Assembly (NCBI GenBank): GCA_034387635.1
Contig: JAOANU010000001.1
Span: 1,798,001 to 1,862,000 of the forward strand
Direction: 5' to 3'
Length of the DNA stretch: 64,000 nt
From: Rhodosporidiobolus odoratus
Taxonomy: Eukaryota; Basidiomycota; Microbotryomycetes; Sporidiobolales; Sporidiobolaceae
The number at the start of each line of letters is the position of its first letter. Positions within the stretch are counted from its first letter, which is position 1. The position numbers and the translations under genes were made by a program. Of the stretch, positions 1 through 14,839 are shown one piece after another. A model generated the notes under the pieces. It was not told the origin of the DNA. It saw only the letters and a list, made by a program, of their open reading frames with translations, and did not search any database.

Positions 1-854
1 CATGAACCCGGCCGTCATGCACCGCAACGTCAAGATTCGAAAAGGCGAGGCTGTCGGTGTGCGTCTAACTTCCCGAGCCTGTTTTTCTTCCTGCTTGTAC
101 TCACCGCACCACCGTCTATCGCGCGCCAACAGCTCATCCTTGCCGCTACGAATCCTCGAGATGTCGCTTTCATGTTCCGCGATTACGTTCGCAAGATCCA
201 CGCCCGGGCTCGCGCGAACGACCCGAGCTTCATCAAGATTGCTGTCCTCGCTGGAAGGGTAAGTTGTCTCTCTCCTGCGCGATCTCCGTCACACACCCGC
301 GATGCTCCCTTCCGCTTACCTCGTACCGCTGCTCCACACTTTCCTTCCGCTCTCGCATCTCTGCTTATTGTGCTAATCCCGTCTTCCCCGCGCAGATTGA
401 ACAATGGACCGAGTCACGATACCCTTCCTTCATCAAACCCGGTCAGCCAATCCCGACGTCCTCGGAAGATTGGCAACCAGGCATGGATGCGCGTATCAAG
501 CAGCTTCCGGGGCCGAGTCAAGAAGTGCTCGACAAGCGGTTCAAGGCGCAGCAAATGGGTGAAAAGCAGAAGATGACTACGGAGGACGTGTGTCGCGCCT
601 ACCCTCTTACCATCCGCCTCTTTTGCCGTGACACTGACCTGTTTCTTCGCCTGCGGCTTCTACAGTACAAGTTCCTCGCCTACCTCATGTTCGGCATCTT
701 TGGCGTCGTGGGCGGGATCTTTGGCCTGTCAACGTTTGGCATTTGGTGGTTCTTTGGTCGGGAAGGCGCTCGGTATGGCGCGACGAAGGCGATCGAGAGC
801 GCGGCGCACGCTACCAAGGCGGTCATGAGTCAGGGGATCAAGGGGGAGCTGTAA
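1..854 (+). CDS. 3' part of an unrecognised tail membrane protein
   Basis: The 5' end lies outside the window. Four exons can be joined: one ending near 59 (donor GTGCGT), one from about 136 to 258 (reads LILAATNPRDVAFMF), one from about 397 to 588 (IEQWTESRYPSF) and a last one from 666. The last exon encodes a hydrophobic stretch (FLAYLMFGIFGVVGG, then LSTFGIWWFF), followed by a basic, Ala-rich tail ending KGEL and a TAA stop at 852-854. One or two membrane segments near the C-terminus are clear. I do not recognise the family. The ATG at 2 may be internal, because the frame could continue upstream. Confidence 0.6.
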
Positions 855-1303
855 GCTGTGGCGTGAGGAAGGCCGGAGGACGGGGCAGATGGGAGTGGAG
901 GGACCGTGCGAGAAAGCCAAGAATACTGGTCGTTTTCCGGTGTTCATGTGATCCTGTGTTTAGTGCAAGTATACCCTGACCCTAGTTGTGGTTGCAATAG
1001 TCGGTGTATGACTCGTGCGTTGGCATACGATGTGGAGAAGGGAAGATGAAGGAAAGCGGGCGACCCGCTCCGGAGGAAAAGGCGGAAGAAGAGATTCCAC
1101 CAAGTCCACCGCTCCTCAATTCGCTCGTACTTTGCACGCGAAGTCACCCTCACCAGCAGCAGCAACGCCGTTGCCCAGACTACCACGGCACTATCAAACT
1201 TGCCTACCGTTCTTGTGACATTTTGATCTCACTCCGCCTTCCCACGGCCGTCCAATTCCACCTCAAGCTCACTCTCGCTCTACACACCCTCGAACACACT
1301 GCC
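855..1303. other. Intergenic, no gene seen
   Basis: This holds the 3' flank of the membrane-protein gene and the promoter and 5' UTR of the PRPP synthetase gene. The last 100 bases are pyrimidine-rich with CTCGCTC-type tracts, as expected upstream of a fungal start codon. I saw no RNA gene or repeat. Confidence 0.5.
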
Positions 1304-3185
1304 ATGCACAACGGATCGTCCATAAAGCTACTCACAGGTGAGCTCACCTCGCCTCGCTGCCCTTCCACCTCCCGCTTGAGCCAAGACGAAATGCGAGATG
1401 AGACTGATCTGCTCTCCCTCGTCTCTCTCGCCCTCGGTCGCTCTTGGCACGCTCGTGACTGGCTGCAAATGCAACAAATGCAGGTAACTCCCACCCGGAG
1501 CTCGCTCAAATGGTCGCCCAGAGGTGAGCTCCTCACTTCCTCTTCTTCGGTCAAGAACCGCGGGGGAAGACTCAAAATGAGCCAGATGCAGAGCACGCTG
1601 AGCGCGCATGGATACTGCCTCATGCTGCTGGGATGCTTGCAGCTGCTCACTAGCGGTCGAGGGTCGACTCTCACCGCCCCACACATCATCAAGTTCTCTT
1701 TTTCGCTGAGGCTGACCTGTTTGGTGCTCGTCTTGACCACACTAGGCTCGGCATCAGCGTAACGCCTTGTACGGTGCAGAAGTTCTCGGACAACGAAACG
1801 GGCGTGCAAATTTCGGAATCAGTCCGAGAAGAGGACGTCTTCATCCTTCAGACCGGGTTCAACCCTTCCGCCCACTCCTTCAGCGCCAAGGCTCGCCACT
1901 ACGGTCCCGATGGTCACTCAGAAATCTCTCGCCCTGGTACACCCCTCCCTCCCCTAGCCAACGCCAGCGACCTCAACTCCCGACCTGGCTCTCCATCTAA
2001 ACCGGCGCCAGCACCCAACAACGATCCGAATGACCTGCTCATGGAACTGCTCATCATGATCTCCGCTTGCAAGACCGCCAGTGCCAAGCGTATCACCGCC
2101 GTTATCCCCTGTTTTCCCTACGCCCGCATGGTCCGTCGCTTTCCCCTCCATGCTACCTTGCTGTTGCTCACGCTATTAACTGACCGCAGGACCGAAAAGA
2201 CAAATCTCGGTCGCCCATCACCGCCAAGCTTGTCGCCAACATGCTGCAGATTGCTGGCTGCGACCACGTCATCACTATGGATCTTCACGCGAGTCAAATT
2301 CAGGGTTTCTTCGAGGTACCGGTCGACAACCTCTGGACGGAACCGAGTATGGTTCGGTGCGTTTTCGCCCTCCCTTCACTACTGCAAGCTTGAAGTGATC
2401 GTGCTCACTTCGTTCGGGCTTACAGATGGGTTAAGGAGAACATCGAAGACTGGAAGAATGCAATTATCGTTTCACCGGATGCAGGTGGTGCGAAGCGGCA
2501 CGTCCACTTCTCCTCGACGCTCGTGACGAGGCTGACCACTTTTTTTGAGTAGTGCCACCAACCTCGCCGACCGCCTCGACTCTGACTTTGCCCTTATCAA
2601 CCGCAACCGAAACAAGGGCGACGGCCCCGAGGCGGAAGGAAAGATGGAGCTCCTCGTCGGAGATGTCAAGGACAAGGTAGCGATTCTGATTGACGACATG
2701 GCCGACACGGGAGGAACGATCAAGTTGGCTACGCAAACGTTGGTGGATAATGGAGCGAAGGAGGTCTATGCGCTGGTTTCTCACGGTGCGTGCCTAATTG
2801 CTCTTTGCGTTGGCGAGCTACATACTCATATGTTGGCTTTGCAGGACTGCTCTCGGGAGACTCGATGGTCGAGCTGGCCAAGATGCCTTTGGTCAAGGTG
2901 GTTGTGCGTCGATTTCTCACCTTTTCCTTCTCTTTCACTGTCGAGCTGAGCCGTTATTCTCTGCTTGCGTAGGTTTCGAATACCATCTCACAAGCCGAAC
3001 ACAAGAAGCAAGCCGGAGATAAGCTCGAAGTGATGGATATCTCACCAGTCCTCGCCGAATCGATTCGCAGGGTTAGTCCCCCCCCTCCCCCATCCCCCCC
3101 GCCGCTCCGCACACAAAACCGCGCTGACGCGTATCGACTTTCACAGACACACAACGGCGAATCCATCTCCTTGCTGTTCAAGTAA
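1304..3185 (+). CDS. PRS: Ribose-phosphate pyrophosphokinase (PRPP synthetase)
   Basis: Makes PRPP from ribose 5-phosphate and ATP in the cytosol, for purine, pyrimidine, His, Trp and NAD synthesis. The start ATG at 1304 opens [12 protein letters not shown]; exon 1 ends at 1337, exon 2 is 1484-1523 ([12 protein letters not shown]) and exon 3 opens at 1746 with [11 protein letters not shown]. Family signatures follow: [26 protein letters not shown] (the cation-binding DLHA region), [11 protein letters not shown] and the PRPP-binding loop [13 protein letters not shown]. It ends ESISLLFK with TAA at 3183-3185. Between residues of the N-terminal domain there is a Pro/Ser-rich insertion ([12 protein letters not shown]...), as known for some fungal Prs subunits. 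At least six introns are needed. Which yeast paralogue it matches cannot be decided here. Confidence 0.93.
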
Positions 3186-3605
3186 GGCAGGCGGACGCCG
3201 AGATAGACGAGGCGGAAAGGGGGAGGAAGCGCACCGAACGCTTGCAGGAGCAGCAGCAGCAGTACAGGGACTCTTTTTCCAGTTATGGTTCGCTTGGGTC
3301 TGAGATTGTACCCCGCCCCTATATGCTCTATGATATCGAGAGACTAGATCAACACACTGCGCAGCCTTGCGAGTTCTTGCGCCCGGCCACCCGGTCTCTC
3401 TTGAGCGAGCAAGCACTCACGCAGCAGGGGACCAGAAAGAGTAACGAGCGTTTACAACAACAAGCAGTGCTCCCTACAACCCAGCTGATCAGTCAGGCAC
3501 GAGCCTCATTCGTCGTTGTCGGCAGTCGGTGCGGGAGTCGAAGACCCGCCCACCCTCGAACTGCGACGAGTCTGCCGAGTCAAACGAGCGATCTGGAGAC
3601 GAACC
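3186..3605. other. Intergenic between two converging genes
   Basis: Tail-to-tail gap between PRS (plus) and the TFIIIC subunit gene (minus). It should hold both 3' UTRs and polyadenylation regions. No open frame here resembles a known protein. Confidence 0.5.
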
Positions 3606-5873
3606 TTAGTCAGCGGCGGTATCGCAAGAGGCAGCAGATGAACAGCAGGATCGACGCACCGTTTCCTGCTCCAACTCAGGTTGCTTCGCCTTGTTCCTCC
3701 TGTTTCTTGGGGCTTCCCAAGGCGCCCTCGGCGCTTTGTTCGGTTTCTTACGACCCTTCATCGCGGCCCCGGAAGAAGAAGGCCCAGCTGCAGAACCGCC
3801 ATCGCTGCTCCAGCTGTCCGGGCGCCTGTCATTGTCGTCCTCATCTTCCTCATCCTCTGATCCCCCTCTTGTCCGTCCACCGCCGCTTCCGCTTCCTGAC
3901 TCGCTATCCTCGTCCATGCCCGACCCGCTTGCACTCGTACTCGCACTTTCACTTTCACTCCCCCTTCTCGCCCTCCCCTTGCCCTTCTTCTGCTTTGCCG
4001 TCTTCTTCCCAATCCCGTTCCCACCCTGTACTCTAGCCGTCGGTCCCCCTCCCGACCTCTGTGACCGACTCTGGCCCGCCCTACTCTGACTGCTCAACTC
4101 CCACTCGACAAGGTCCTCACAATCCTGATCGGAAACCTGCAAGCCACTGAGAAGGCCTTGCCATTTCCTCCGGACGATTTGACGAATCTGGTCGAGATAG
4201 TCGTAGGCGTACCAGCCTTCGTTCGAGTCGGGGGAACAGGTGGCGAGGACGCCGTCGGGGGATTCGATGAGGGATTTGAGGAGTGGGTCGCTGATGTCGC
4301 ACAGTTGGAAGTTGCCGACTTTTCCATAGACGTTCTGACCGTCGAACTCGTGTGAGAGGCTGCGTGGGAGTGACAGTGTCAATAACGCTGAAGAGAGTAA
4401 TAAGGTAGAGAGAGGGGAGAACAACGCACTGCGAGGTTGTTGGCGCCGCATCATTACCCTTCTTCCTGGCAGATTGAGCCTGAATGAGCCCACGCGTTCC
4501 CGGTCGAGCTTTGTCGCGAACATTGTCCTTGTTGCGAAGCATGATGTGCTGGTAGCTACGATGATTTCAAGAGACCATCAGCGTAGAAAGAGGCATAGAA
4601 GGAGACGACGAGCGTACAAGCGGGCTTCGCGGTCCTGACGAGGGTCATAGCCGAAGCGGATCACAAAGTCTCGGAAGGGGCCGTCGCCGAATGTATAGCC
4701 GATAATGGGCCAAATTGCCTTGTTGCTGCTCGATAGGAAAGGGTTAGCATAGCCGGGGAGCGGGAGGAAGCTCAGGAGGAGACACGCACTTGTTCATAAC
4801 CTTGTACTCTTCAGGCGTCAGCTGATTCAGCATCCCTGCCCTGGTCCACACCGGCCTTTCCTCCAAAATCCCCCTCATACGCTGCTCAATCTCGGTCAAC
4901 TCGGTACGACCGAGCTCTTTAAGGAAGCTCTCCTCAGGACCTTGAGGTACGTCGCGTTGGACGAAGAGGACGGTCTGTAGAGCGCGGGTTTTATGCCGAG
5001 TTGCGTTGATCAGGCGGACGGTGCCGGATTCGGTGGTGGTGCGAACGCTGGCGGAGTGGGCTTTCATGCTGTAGTGGGAACGTGAGCTCAGGAGTACTGT
5101 CGAATGACGGATACGAGAGAGAGAGGACGTACTCGAAGATCTGCGGTAGGCTATGCCGGCTGAAGGAGGGTGGAGGCATGTAGACTGATTCAGGGAACTC
5201 TTCCACGGCTTCTGGCATTTTGAAGTTACGTATGCCGGCGACTGCAGGACAGCGTAGACAGCGTCAGCTACAGCGGTGCGAGACAGAAGCGTAGGAGGAC
5301 CTGGCTGCTATGGGAGAAGAACCCACTGTCCATGTTGCGAACTGCGTCGGCCAGCTTGATGACGGGGTCTTCGCTCGAGACCTTGGGCGCGAACTGAAAG
5401 TCGGCCATAGCTGTCATGGGTCGAGGAGTAAGCTCATCATCATTCTGACCTAGGGAATGTAGCGACGAACCTCGGAACCTGACCGTTTTCTTCTCGACCC
5501 CGACAGGCTCAACCTTGAAGATCCCTTCCTCGACAATCTTTCCCTCTGCGTCCCTTAGCGGTTGCTTCCTTTTGCGCTTTGTAGTCTTGAGTACAACATT
5601 GTTGGTCGAGGCGACATGGGCCGGAATGGTGTGAAAGAAAGGATTGCCGGGTTGAAGGTCGAGTTGGATTCGCTTGCTCGGCTCGGGGTTTGCGAGGGCG
5701 TCTGATACCTTGTTGAGACCGCCTACTGTGTCTAGTGCTTTGTAGACTGAGTTGACTGGACCTGGGTACTCGAGTGTAGCGAAAGTGTGGTAGTCGCCCA
5801 GAGGAATCCGGTAGGTCGGAGCGCCTGGAGGCAAGGGTGGGGGTGTAGGTAGCCTCCACTCATCGTCTTGCAT
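3606..5873 (-). CDS. TFC1: Transcription factor IIIC subunit, Tfc1/Sfc1/GTF3C5 family
   Basis: A component of the tauA arm of TFIIIC, which binds the A box of tRNA genes in the nucleus. Start ATG at 5871-5873. The first exon encodes YRIPLGDYHTFATLEYPGPV, the conserved N-terminal block of the family, then a basic stretch (KTTKRKRKQ) and FQFAPKVSSEDPVIKL. Later exons give ESVYMPPPSFSRHS (near 5190), a segment with ERPVWTRAGMLNQL (near 4850), the GYTFGDGPFRDFVIRFGYDPR block (near 4670) and HEFDGQNVYGKVGNFQLCDI (near 4330). The C-terminal third (3606-4080) is low-complexity: Ser/Gly/acidic runs and a basic KGRKKPNKAPRAPW stretch, an acidic tail typical of this subunit. It has several short introns. 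The assignment rests on the N-terminal and central blocks. Confidence 0.8.
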
Positions 5874-5971
5874 GCTACCTGTGGGTCCAGCACGAGGTGT
5901 AAAGAGCTAGACAAGGTTCAAGCAGCTCCACCTTCAAGTTGTCACTTTCCCACCCACTTTCATCTCGCATC
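5874..5971. promoter_or_regulatory. Compact divergent promoter, TFC1/UFE1
   Basis: Only 98 bases separate the TFC1 start codon (minus) from the UFE1 start codon (plus), so both promoters and 5' UTRs must lie here or overlap. No TATA box stands out. Confidence 0.5.
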
Positions 5972-7245
5972 ATGATCGCTTCAGTAGACAGAACGCTCGA
6001 CTTCAAACAGGCAGTACAAGCAAAGGAACAACTCAACCCACCAGCCAAGCGACAACGCGTCAAGTTTGGTAGACATCGACTGGGTCCCGACACTCCCGAT
6101 GACACTTGGAATAGGCAAGCAGAGCAAGTAGTAAGCTTACTCCCCCCCACACAGTACAGCTTTGAGCTCTTACTCACTCGTAATTAACAGGCCACCAACC
6201 TCCGCTCGTTCAACTCGTTCCTCTCCTCCATCCGACGAGCCTACCTCGACTTGGGCTCATCACATCACCACCCTTCCTCCCAACCTCGAGCTGTAGACCC
6301 AGCAAAGGGACTCGCAGCCTGGGAAGGAGTCAGGTGGCTCACCGACAGGGAAAGGGACGAGATCGACTTTGGCGTAAAGGTCGCCTTGAGAAAATCCGTC
6401 GATCGCGTCAGGGAGCTCGAAGCCCTCGAAAAGGGTGCGTCCTAGTTTACCATTACTCTCTAGCTTACCCTGACGTCTTGCGAGGTGCAGTTCGCCTCGA
6501 TACCGCCAAGCGACACTCGTCCAAACCCTCGAGCCGGCTCTTCAAATCCTCCTCCGCCGCCTCTCCTTCTCCCGAAGTCCTCGCCTCCCACCGCTCCTAC
6601 ATTACCCTCTACCTCAACGCCCTGCTTGCCTCCGTCTCTCAACGGCAGCGAGATCAGCAGGAAGCTCGTGTCAGGCGACAGTTGGAAAAGACCCAGTCAT
6701 TGGGCGGGATGGGCGGGGGAGGCGCACTCGGGATGGATGAATTGGGGAGAAAGATGGCCCTCGATGCCAAGAGTCGGCATGCCGCACGAGAGAAGGGTAA
6801 GGGGAAAGAGCAGAATTCGGATGGGCAAGTCGGGCAGGTTCCGTCCATCTACCGTCCGGCGCCGCTGCAGGACGGACTTGAAAACGGCGAAGAGGAAGAG
6901 AATCCCCTCGGCAGTCATCTCACGGCGGAACAGGTCCAGCAGTTCGAGGCAGAAGAGTCGGCACTGCTCAAGGCCACCCAGTCCGACCTCGAAGCGCTCA
7001 AGCACGCTGAATCTTCCCTTCTCGAGATTGCGTCGCTGCAGTCCCAGCTCGCCATGCACCTGACTCAGCAGTCGGAGCTTACGGATAAACTGTGGGAGGA
7101 TGCGGTGACCGTCACGGGTAAGGTGGATGAGGGGAATCAGCAGCTCAAGAAGGCGAAGGAACGAGGGAGAGATAGTCGGGTGTGGTTGTTGATCTTCCTT
7201 TTTGGTTCTTCCTTCACCCTTCTCTTCCTCGACTATTACTCTTGA
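5972..7245 (+). CDS. UFE1: ER t-SNARE, syntaxin 18/Ufe1 family
   Basis: Q-SNARE for retrograde Golgi-to-ER fusion, anchored in the ER membrane. The ATG at 5972 (MIASVDRTLDFKQAV) starts the typical N-terminal region; exon 2 opens with ATNLRSFNSFLSSIRRAYLDL and contains WLTDRERDEIDFGV, a pattern seen in syntaxin 18. The third exon carries a long Gln/Glu-rich helix, a SNARE-type heptad region (about ESSLLEIASLQSQLAMHLTQ... LWEDAVTVTGKVDEGN) and a C-terminal membrane anchor WLLIFLFGSSFTLLFLDYY with only one residue after it. Two introns (near 6131-6190 and 6435-6489). It converges with TVP38; the two stops are 93 bases apart. Confidence 0.85.
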
Positions 7246-7338
7246 ATTGTCCGTCATGGCTAGTAATACAGCAGTACTCTGGCACCACGCGAGGTGGAGG
7301 CAATGTGTGCTAGGCAAGAGTAAGAACGAAAGACTATG

Positions 7339-8998
7339 CTAATGCCCTGTACTATGCTGCTCTCCCAGCGGTATAAGCTCCTCTCCCGTGTCCTCCCCAC
7401 CTCCAAAACCCCAGGCAAGCGAATCCCGTCGCCCAGCGTCCCCCTGTACCTTTTTCCCACCGCTACCTGCCAATCGCCCCTCATCCTCAAACTCCGACAT
7501 CCCCTCATCCCATCTCTGCCCATTCCCCCTCGCCTGTTCCGACTTCCTTCTCCCCACTCGACCTTCTTCTTCCTCATCCGCAGTTTCATCCGCCAACATC
7601 TCATCCACATGCTCCAACAACCCAGCCTCCAGATCCGACTGGTTCTCTGAGTTGCCTCCTCCGCCTTGAGCTTCCGCTTCGGCGACGTAACGCATGGTTT
7701 GTTTGTAGAGGTACCAGGAAGTGGCGAACCCGAGGAGGGAACCGAAGATGACGAGGAAACCGCTGCGCAAGAAAAGAAGAGAAAACGGGGAAAGTGTGGA
7801 CGAGAGTGGACGGGCAGGTCGGAGCGAAGGTAATGCAGAGAAAGGTAGAGCGGAAGAGGAGAGGAAGAAGGCAAAGATGTGTAAGCGGGATGGTAACGGC
7901 GGGGATAGATAGAAGAAGAGGTAAGTAACGAACTTGAGCCATCGACTTGTCGGGTCCATGTTCTTGCGGGTTTCGGGGTCGGCAAACAGGTAAGTACGGT
8001 GGCCGATGAAGACGTGTCTGCAGATCCCGAACGACGGGAACGTCAGGATATGGTACCGAGGTGAGGCAGCCTCGGGGACAATACCTACAGTAGTAGCTTT
8101 GGAGTAATAGCCCTGCAAGACACAGTACACAAAGTCAGGAGTAGCTTGTCAGCCAGCGACAGACTAGATTCGGAATGAGAGACGCACAGCGTAGCAAGCA
8201 TGAACTCGCCGAGGCTGACCGTCTCGATCGAAGCGAAGAATAGATTCGAGTAAGGGTATGGGAAGGGGCAGAGGCGGATCATGACCATGAGTCCTAGGCC
8301 TATAGCGACGGGGTCCGTCAGTCTGCCAGACGAAAGAAGGAACAGAGATGGCATCCGAACACACCTTTGTACCGAACAGCTTTCGACAGGGCCTCAAAGG
8401 TAGGATTTCGCGAAATGTATGGCGAGAAGAGATGGAGTAGTCGACGGATAACGCTGCGTGCGATCCGGGGTCTGAGTACAGCCGAGGAGTGCAGGGCGGT
8501 TGAAGGTCAACACGCACATGAACGCGAATGCACCTCCCGCCAAACAGCTGCCAGCGGAGAAGAAGAAGCCGGGCCAGACGCCATAGGCAAAGCCAATAAG
8601 GGTCTGTGCGGTGCCGTACCCTACGAGCGGGGGAAGACTGGTGACGACGACTATGCTGCAAAGGATCGCCCAGCCGTATGGGAGTTCGCGGATGTCGTCT
8701 GCCAATCCGGCAAAGTCTGTTCCACGGAGGAGCAGCAGTCAGCGCCACGGGTGAGGTTCGCGCTTGTGAGCAGACGACATGCTGGATGAACAGAAGGCAG
8801 GGAAAGTAGGAGGAAAGCGGGCCTACAGGCAAAGATCTTGTCGGGTCCGATGTAGAAAAAGAGAAAGCCAACGACCTGGTGCATGGCGACCCAGAGCCAG
8901 AAGAAGACCTTTCCGATGACGCTGAGTGCATCGTAGCGTGCTTTTGCGGCGTAGATGAGGTCTTGTACTTTGTCTCGTGTTTGGTCATAGAGGGACAT
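7339..8998 (-). CDS. TVP38: Golgi membrane protein Tvp38/TMEM64 family (VTT domain)
   Basis: Multi-pass Golgi membrane protein of the SNARE-associated (VTT/DedA-like) family. From ATG 8998: MSLYDQTRDKVQDL, then a membrane segment (VFFWLWVAMHQVVGFLFF). A central exon carries LPYGWAILCSIVVVTSLPPLVGYG, IGFAYGVWPGFFFSAG and SCLAGGAFAF, joined to VIRRLLHLFSPYISRNPTFEAL. The VTT signature RLCPFPYPYSNLFFAS follows, then SKATTVGIVPEAASPRYH and a last membrane span (FLVIFGSLLGFATSWYLY). The C-tail is acidic (DETADEEEE). Upstream of the chosen ATG the frame stays open to an acceptor-like CTGCAG near 9080, but no in-frame ATG is visible in a preceding exon, so the start could be further upstream. Confidence 0.82.
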
Positions 8999-9562
8999 GA
9001 AAGGAAAAGTAGCGAGGTGGGGGAAGTTGAAGCCCGAGGCGAGGGAGGGGTTGAGCGGCTCAACTCGGGGTGCAGAGGCTGCAGGCGGATACAGTGTCAG
9101 TTTTTCAGTATCTAGCGTGCGGAATGAACGGGGTAACAGACCAGTGTGATGATGGCTGACCGTTCCACCTCGGCAACTTGAAGTTGAAGTTGAAGATGAG
9201 AACGACTTCCCGAGTGTCGACTGTCAGCCTCGGTCAAGGGACGTTCAGGGTCGGGTGAGCAAGCTCGAGCTACGCTCAGTCAGCTGATCAGGGACTATCT
9301 AGCGTGCTAGAGTGAGGAGATGTCCGGATCAGATGTCAGGAGAGGAAGAACGTCGACGATAACCTCCCTCTGTCGGCCTCTCCTCGAACCCTCACTCGCT
9401 GTCAGTAGGGCCTACATTGAGCTGTATAGCAGCCTTACTGGACAGTCTCGCAACACCGGCATCCTCAACCTGATCCCCATCGTCCACTGCGGCAACTTCA
9501 CTACTTCGCCTCTCGCTCCCTCCCAGATCAATTCCACGCATAACACCACCTAGCAAGGCAAT
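8999..9562. other. Divergent intergenic region, TVP38/PAP1
   Basis: Shared upstream region of TVP38 (minus) and poly(A) polymerase (plus). The open frame at 9320-9553 on the plus strand has no recognisable protein content and stops just before the PAP1 start; I read it as 5' UTR sequence or chance. Confidence 0.45.
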
Positions 9563-12313
<2,751 letters not shown>

Positions 12314-12710
12314 GCCGTCGTGGCTTGAGGGTAAAAATCTCTTTCCTCCTTTTCTATCTCTTTCCCCTCTTCCTCCCTCTTCCCCACCCCCTTCCGAACG
12401 CTATGCGCTCTTCCGAGCAGGAGCTATCCCCCGTGTCCGCCCGTCTCCGTTCGCCTCACTTCGCATTATACCTCGTGTGCTTCTCATGTTTAGTCAGGTT
12501 TCGGGTCAAACGCGGAACCGTCAAAGTGTTTGCCTTGTCTGTAGAATTGCTACGAGCGGTGCTAATGAAAGCGTGTTGTACACCGCGCCTCTCTCGTGTT
12601 CTTGGAGTGGGTAGAGAGGCGATAAGAAGGAATGTTTGACGACGCCCTTCTCGCTTTCGGCGTTTGTTTGGCCTTCCCATTCTCGCTTTAACACTTTACT
12701 CGACAACATC
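12314..12710. other. Intergenic, PAP1 3' flank and H1 promoter
   Basis: Pyrimidine-rich sequence follows the PAP1 stop (CTTTCCTCC tracts near 12340). The last 80 bases before the H1 ATG are T/C-rich, as expected for a highly expressed fungal promoter. No gene seen. Confidence 0.5.
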
Positions 12711-14839
12711 ATGGCAACATCGCGTCGTGCTTCCACTGCGCCCAAGAGCTCTCCTGCCAAGGCTGCATCTCCCCAGAAGGATGCCAGTCCTTCTCCGGAG
12801 AAGGAGAAGAAGAAGAGGGCACCTCGTCCAGACCACCCTTCCTACGGCGACATGTAAGCCATGGACGTGTTCCTTTCTGGGTCCGTGGCGTTACTGATCT
12901 CATCTACCACCGCTACGTTCCCTTTCGACCGCCATACGCCGCCGTCGACGTCGTGCTACTCCATTGTTTGTTGCCGCCCCGCCTGAAGGATCTCGGTTCG
13001 TCCTCCCCTCCTGAGCCTTTTCTATCACTCTCTAGCTGTAGCTAATCCTCTTCATCACATGCTCCACCTGACTCCGTCCGTCCGACGCGTCGTGGTCGAC
13101 CGCAATTTCCCCTCACCCGACGCTCATCCCGCCTCCTCCCCCCTTGCTAACATGTCTATCTTTCATCCGCCTTACAGGAAGCGATCGAGAAGGAGACCGA
13201 TGGCAAGACGGGCGCTTCGAGGCCGGCGATCAAGAAGTGCGTTCTCCTCTGCAGTCTGCAGACCGTTTCGCTAGGGGGGCTACGAGGAAAACGGATGGTG
13301 CGGGTCAGATAACGCAGGGCGGGAAGCAAGCTGCGCTTGGCTAATGCGGCACGACTGCCGTGCTCGTTGCTGCCTGAGGGTGAAATCCGCATACATCAGC
13401 AGACGTTCACCCCAAAGTCGCCGCAATGAGCATGTTGTTTGACGAGACTTTTTCTTATCCACCTTTTTCACCTCGTATCACCCTTCCCTCCTCGCTATCA
13501 CATTTCCCGCCTTCGCGTCTCGACTGTCGCAGGTACCTTCTCAAGACGTTCAACCTCAAGGACAACAGCCAGCTGGGCGGTTACATCGCTGCGGCCATCA
13601 AGCGCGGAGCGAAAGACGGATCGCTGTACCTTCCCAAGGGTTTGGGCGGTAAAGTCAAGATCGGTACTGGCAAGGAGGTACGCGCGCGCTGTCGCGTATC
13701 GTATTGCTGTTTGTGGCTGGTCCGTTCGCCTGACGATGTTGACCTTCTCATCCTACTCGCAGAACGAAGATCCGGACGAGAAGGCCGCTGCCAAGGCCAA
13801 GAAGACTGCCCTTGGAGCTAAGAAGGTACGTTGTGCTGAACTACACATGCAGGCAAGGACGATGTCGACTGACATTGCTGTTTTTTCTCGTCTTGCTGCT
13901 CAGCCCTCCGCTTCCGCCGTTTCTAACAAGACCACCGCTACTTCCAGGAAGATGGTGAGCACTATCACGTCAGCCTCGTCTCAAGGTCGGTGACAAGCTG
14001 ACACGTCGTCATTTGACTTTGTTGGTCCCCTGCCCAGTCTCCTACCCTGACAGCTCCGAAGAAGCCTGCGCCTCGTGCGACCGCCGCCAGTCGCGCTGCT
14101 TCTTCCGGTCGTGACCGCTCGACCGTTCGTGTGCCAAGGACTTCTGCGAAGGAAAAGCAGAGCGAGGGCGGAAAGAAGGGAGCTGCTACCGCAAGTCTGC
14201 AGCTTCTGGCTGGCTCTTGCATTGTCCTGTGCTTACTGGGCTTGAGCTCTGCTTCTGGGCGTGCAGACCAACTCCAGATCGCGTTCGACCGCTTCGAGGA
14301 AGGCCAAGGCTCCTGCAGCGAAGGTGCGTGTCCCTGAGCGCGGTTGGGATTTAACGCGGTGTGCGCCTACTGATTCGCTTCTCTCACTTGCAGAAGGAGG
14401 ACAAGGAGGCGAAGGCGCCTGCTAAGCGCGTGCGCTATACCTCTTCCTGACGAAACCTCCTTCCTGGAGTGCTGCTGATTCTTCCTCTTACGCTGCTCAA
14501 CCATGCCTTCCATCACCTTCTTCTCGATCTCCCTGAAACAGTCCGCTGCGTCGTCCAAGCGTGCTGCGGCCAAGAAGATTGAGACCAAGCCTGCTGCTAA
14601 GAAGACGGCCGCGCGCAAATCGATTGGTACGCCTCGAATCGCTCCTGGACGCCACGTGTCTGCCTCCGCTGACTGTGCTCTTGGCCTATCTTGTGCAGGT
14701 GCCAAGAAGGAGCCGGTGAAGCCGACTGCAAAGAAACCTGCTGGCAGGGTACGCCTGCCTTCGGATGCTTTTTCCCCGTCGAAATTGCTGATGTCCCGAC
14801 GCCTCGCAGAAACCGCCTGCGAACCGTGGACGCGCTTAG
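12711..14839 (+). CDS. HHO1: Linker histone H1
   Basis: Binds linker DNA between nucleosomes. Exon 1 (ATG 12711) is a basic Ser/Pro/Lys tail ending HPSYGDM. The winged-helix domain then runs EAIEKETDGKTGASRPAIKK, YLLKTFNLKDNSQLGGYI and a GSLYLPKG loop. The frame between GDM and EAIE is restored only by a 7-nt exon at 12989-12995, giving DMIS-EAIEK, which fits the H1 consensus. The rest is a lysine/alanine/proline C-terminal tail broken across many small exons (TALGAKK, APKKPAPRATAA, SSKRAAAKKIETKPAAKK, AKKEPVKPTAKKPAGR). The final exon gives KPPANRGRA and TAG at 14837-14839. It has one globular domain, unlike S. cerevisiae Hho1, which has two. Some tail exon borders are uncertain. Confidence 0.88.
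12989..12995 (+). other. 7-nt coding microexon of histone H1
   Basis: The sequence GATCTCG lies between AG (12987-12988) and a GTTCGT donor (12996). Joined to the exon ending GACAT and the exon starting GAAGCG it reads D-M-I-S-E-A-I, restoring frame and matching the start of helix 1 of the H1 globular domain. The same donor word is used in RPL23, MPC1 and UBLCP1 here. Confidence 0.75.
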
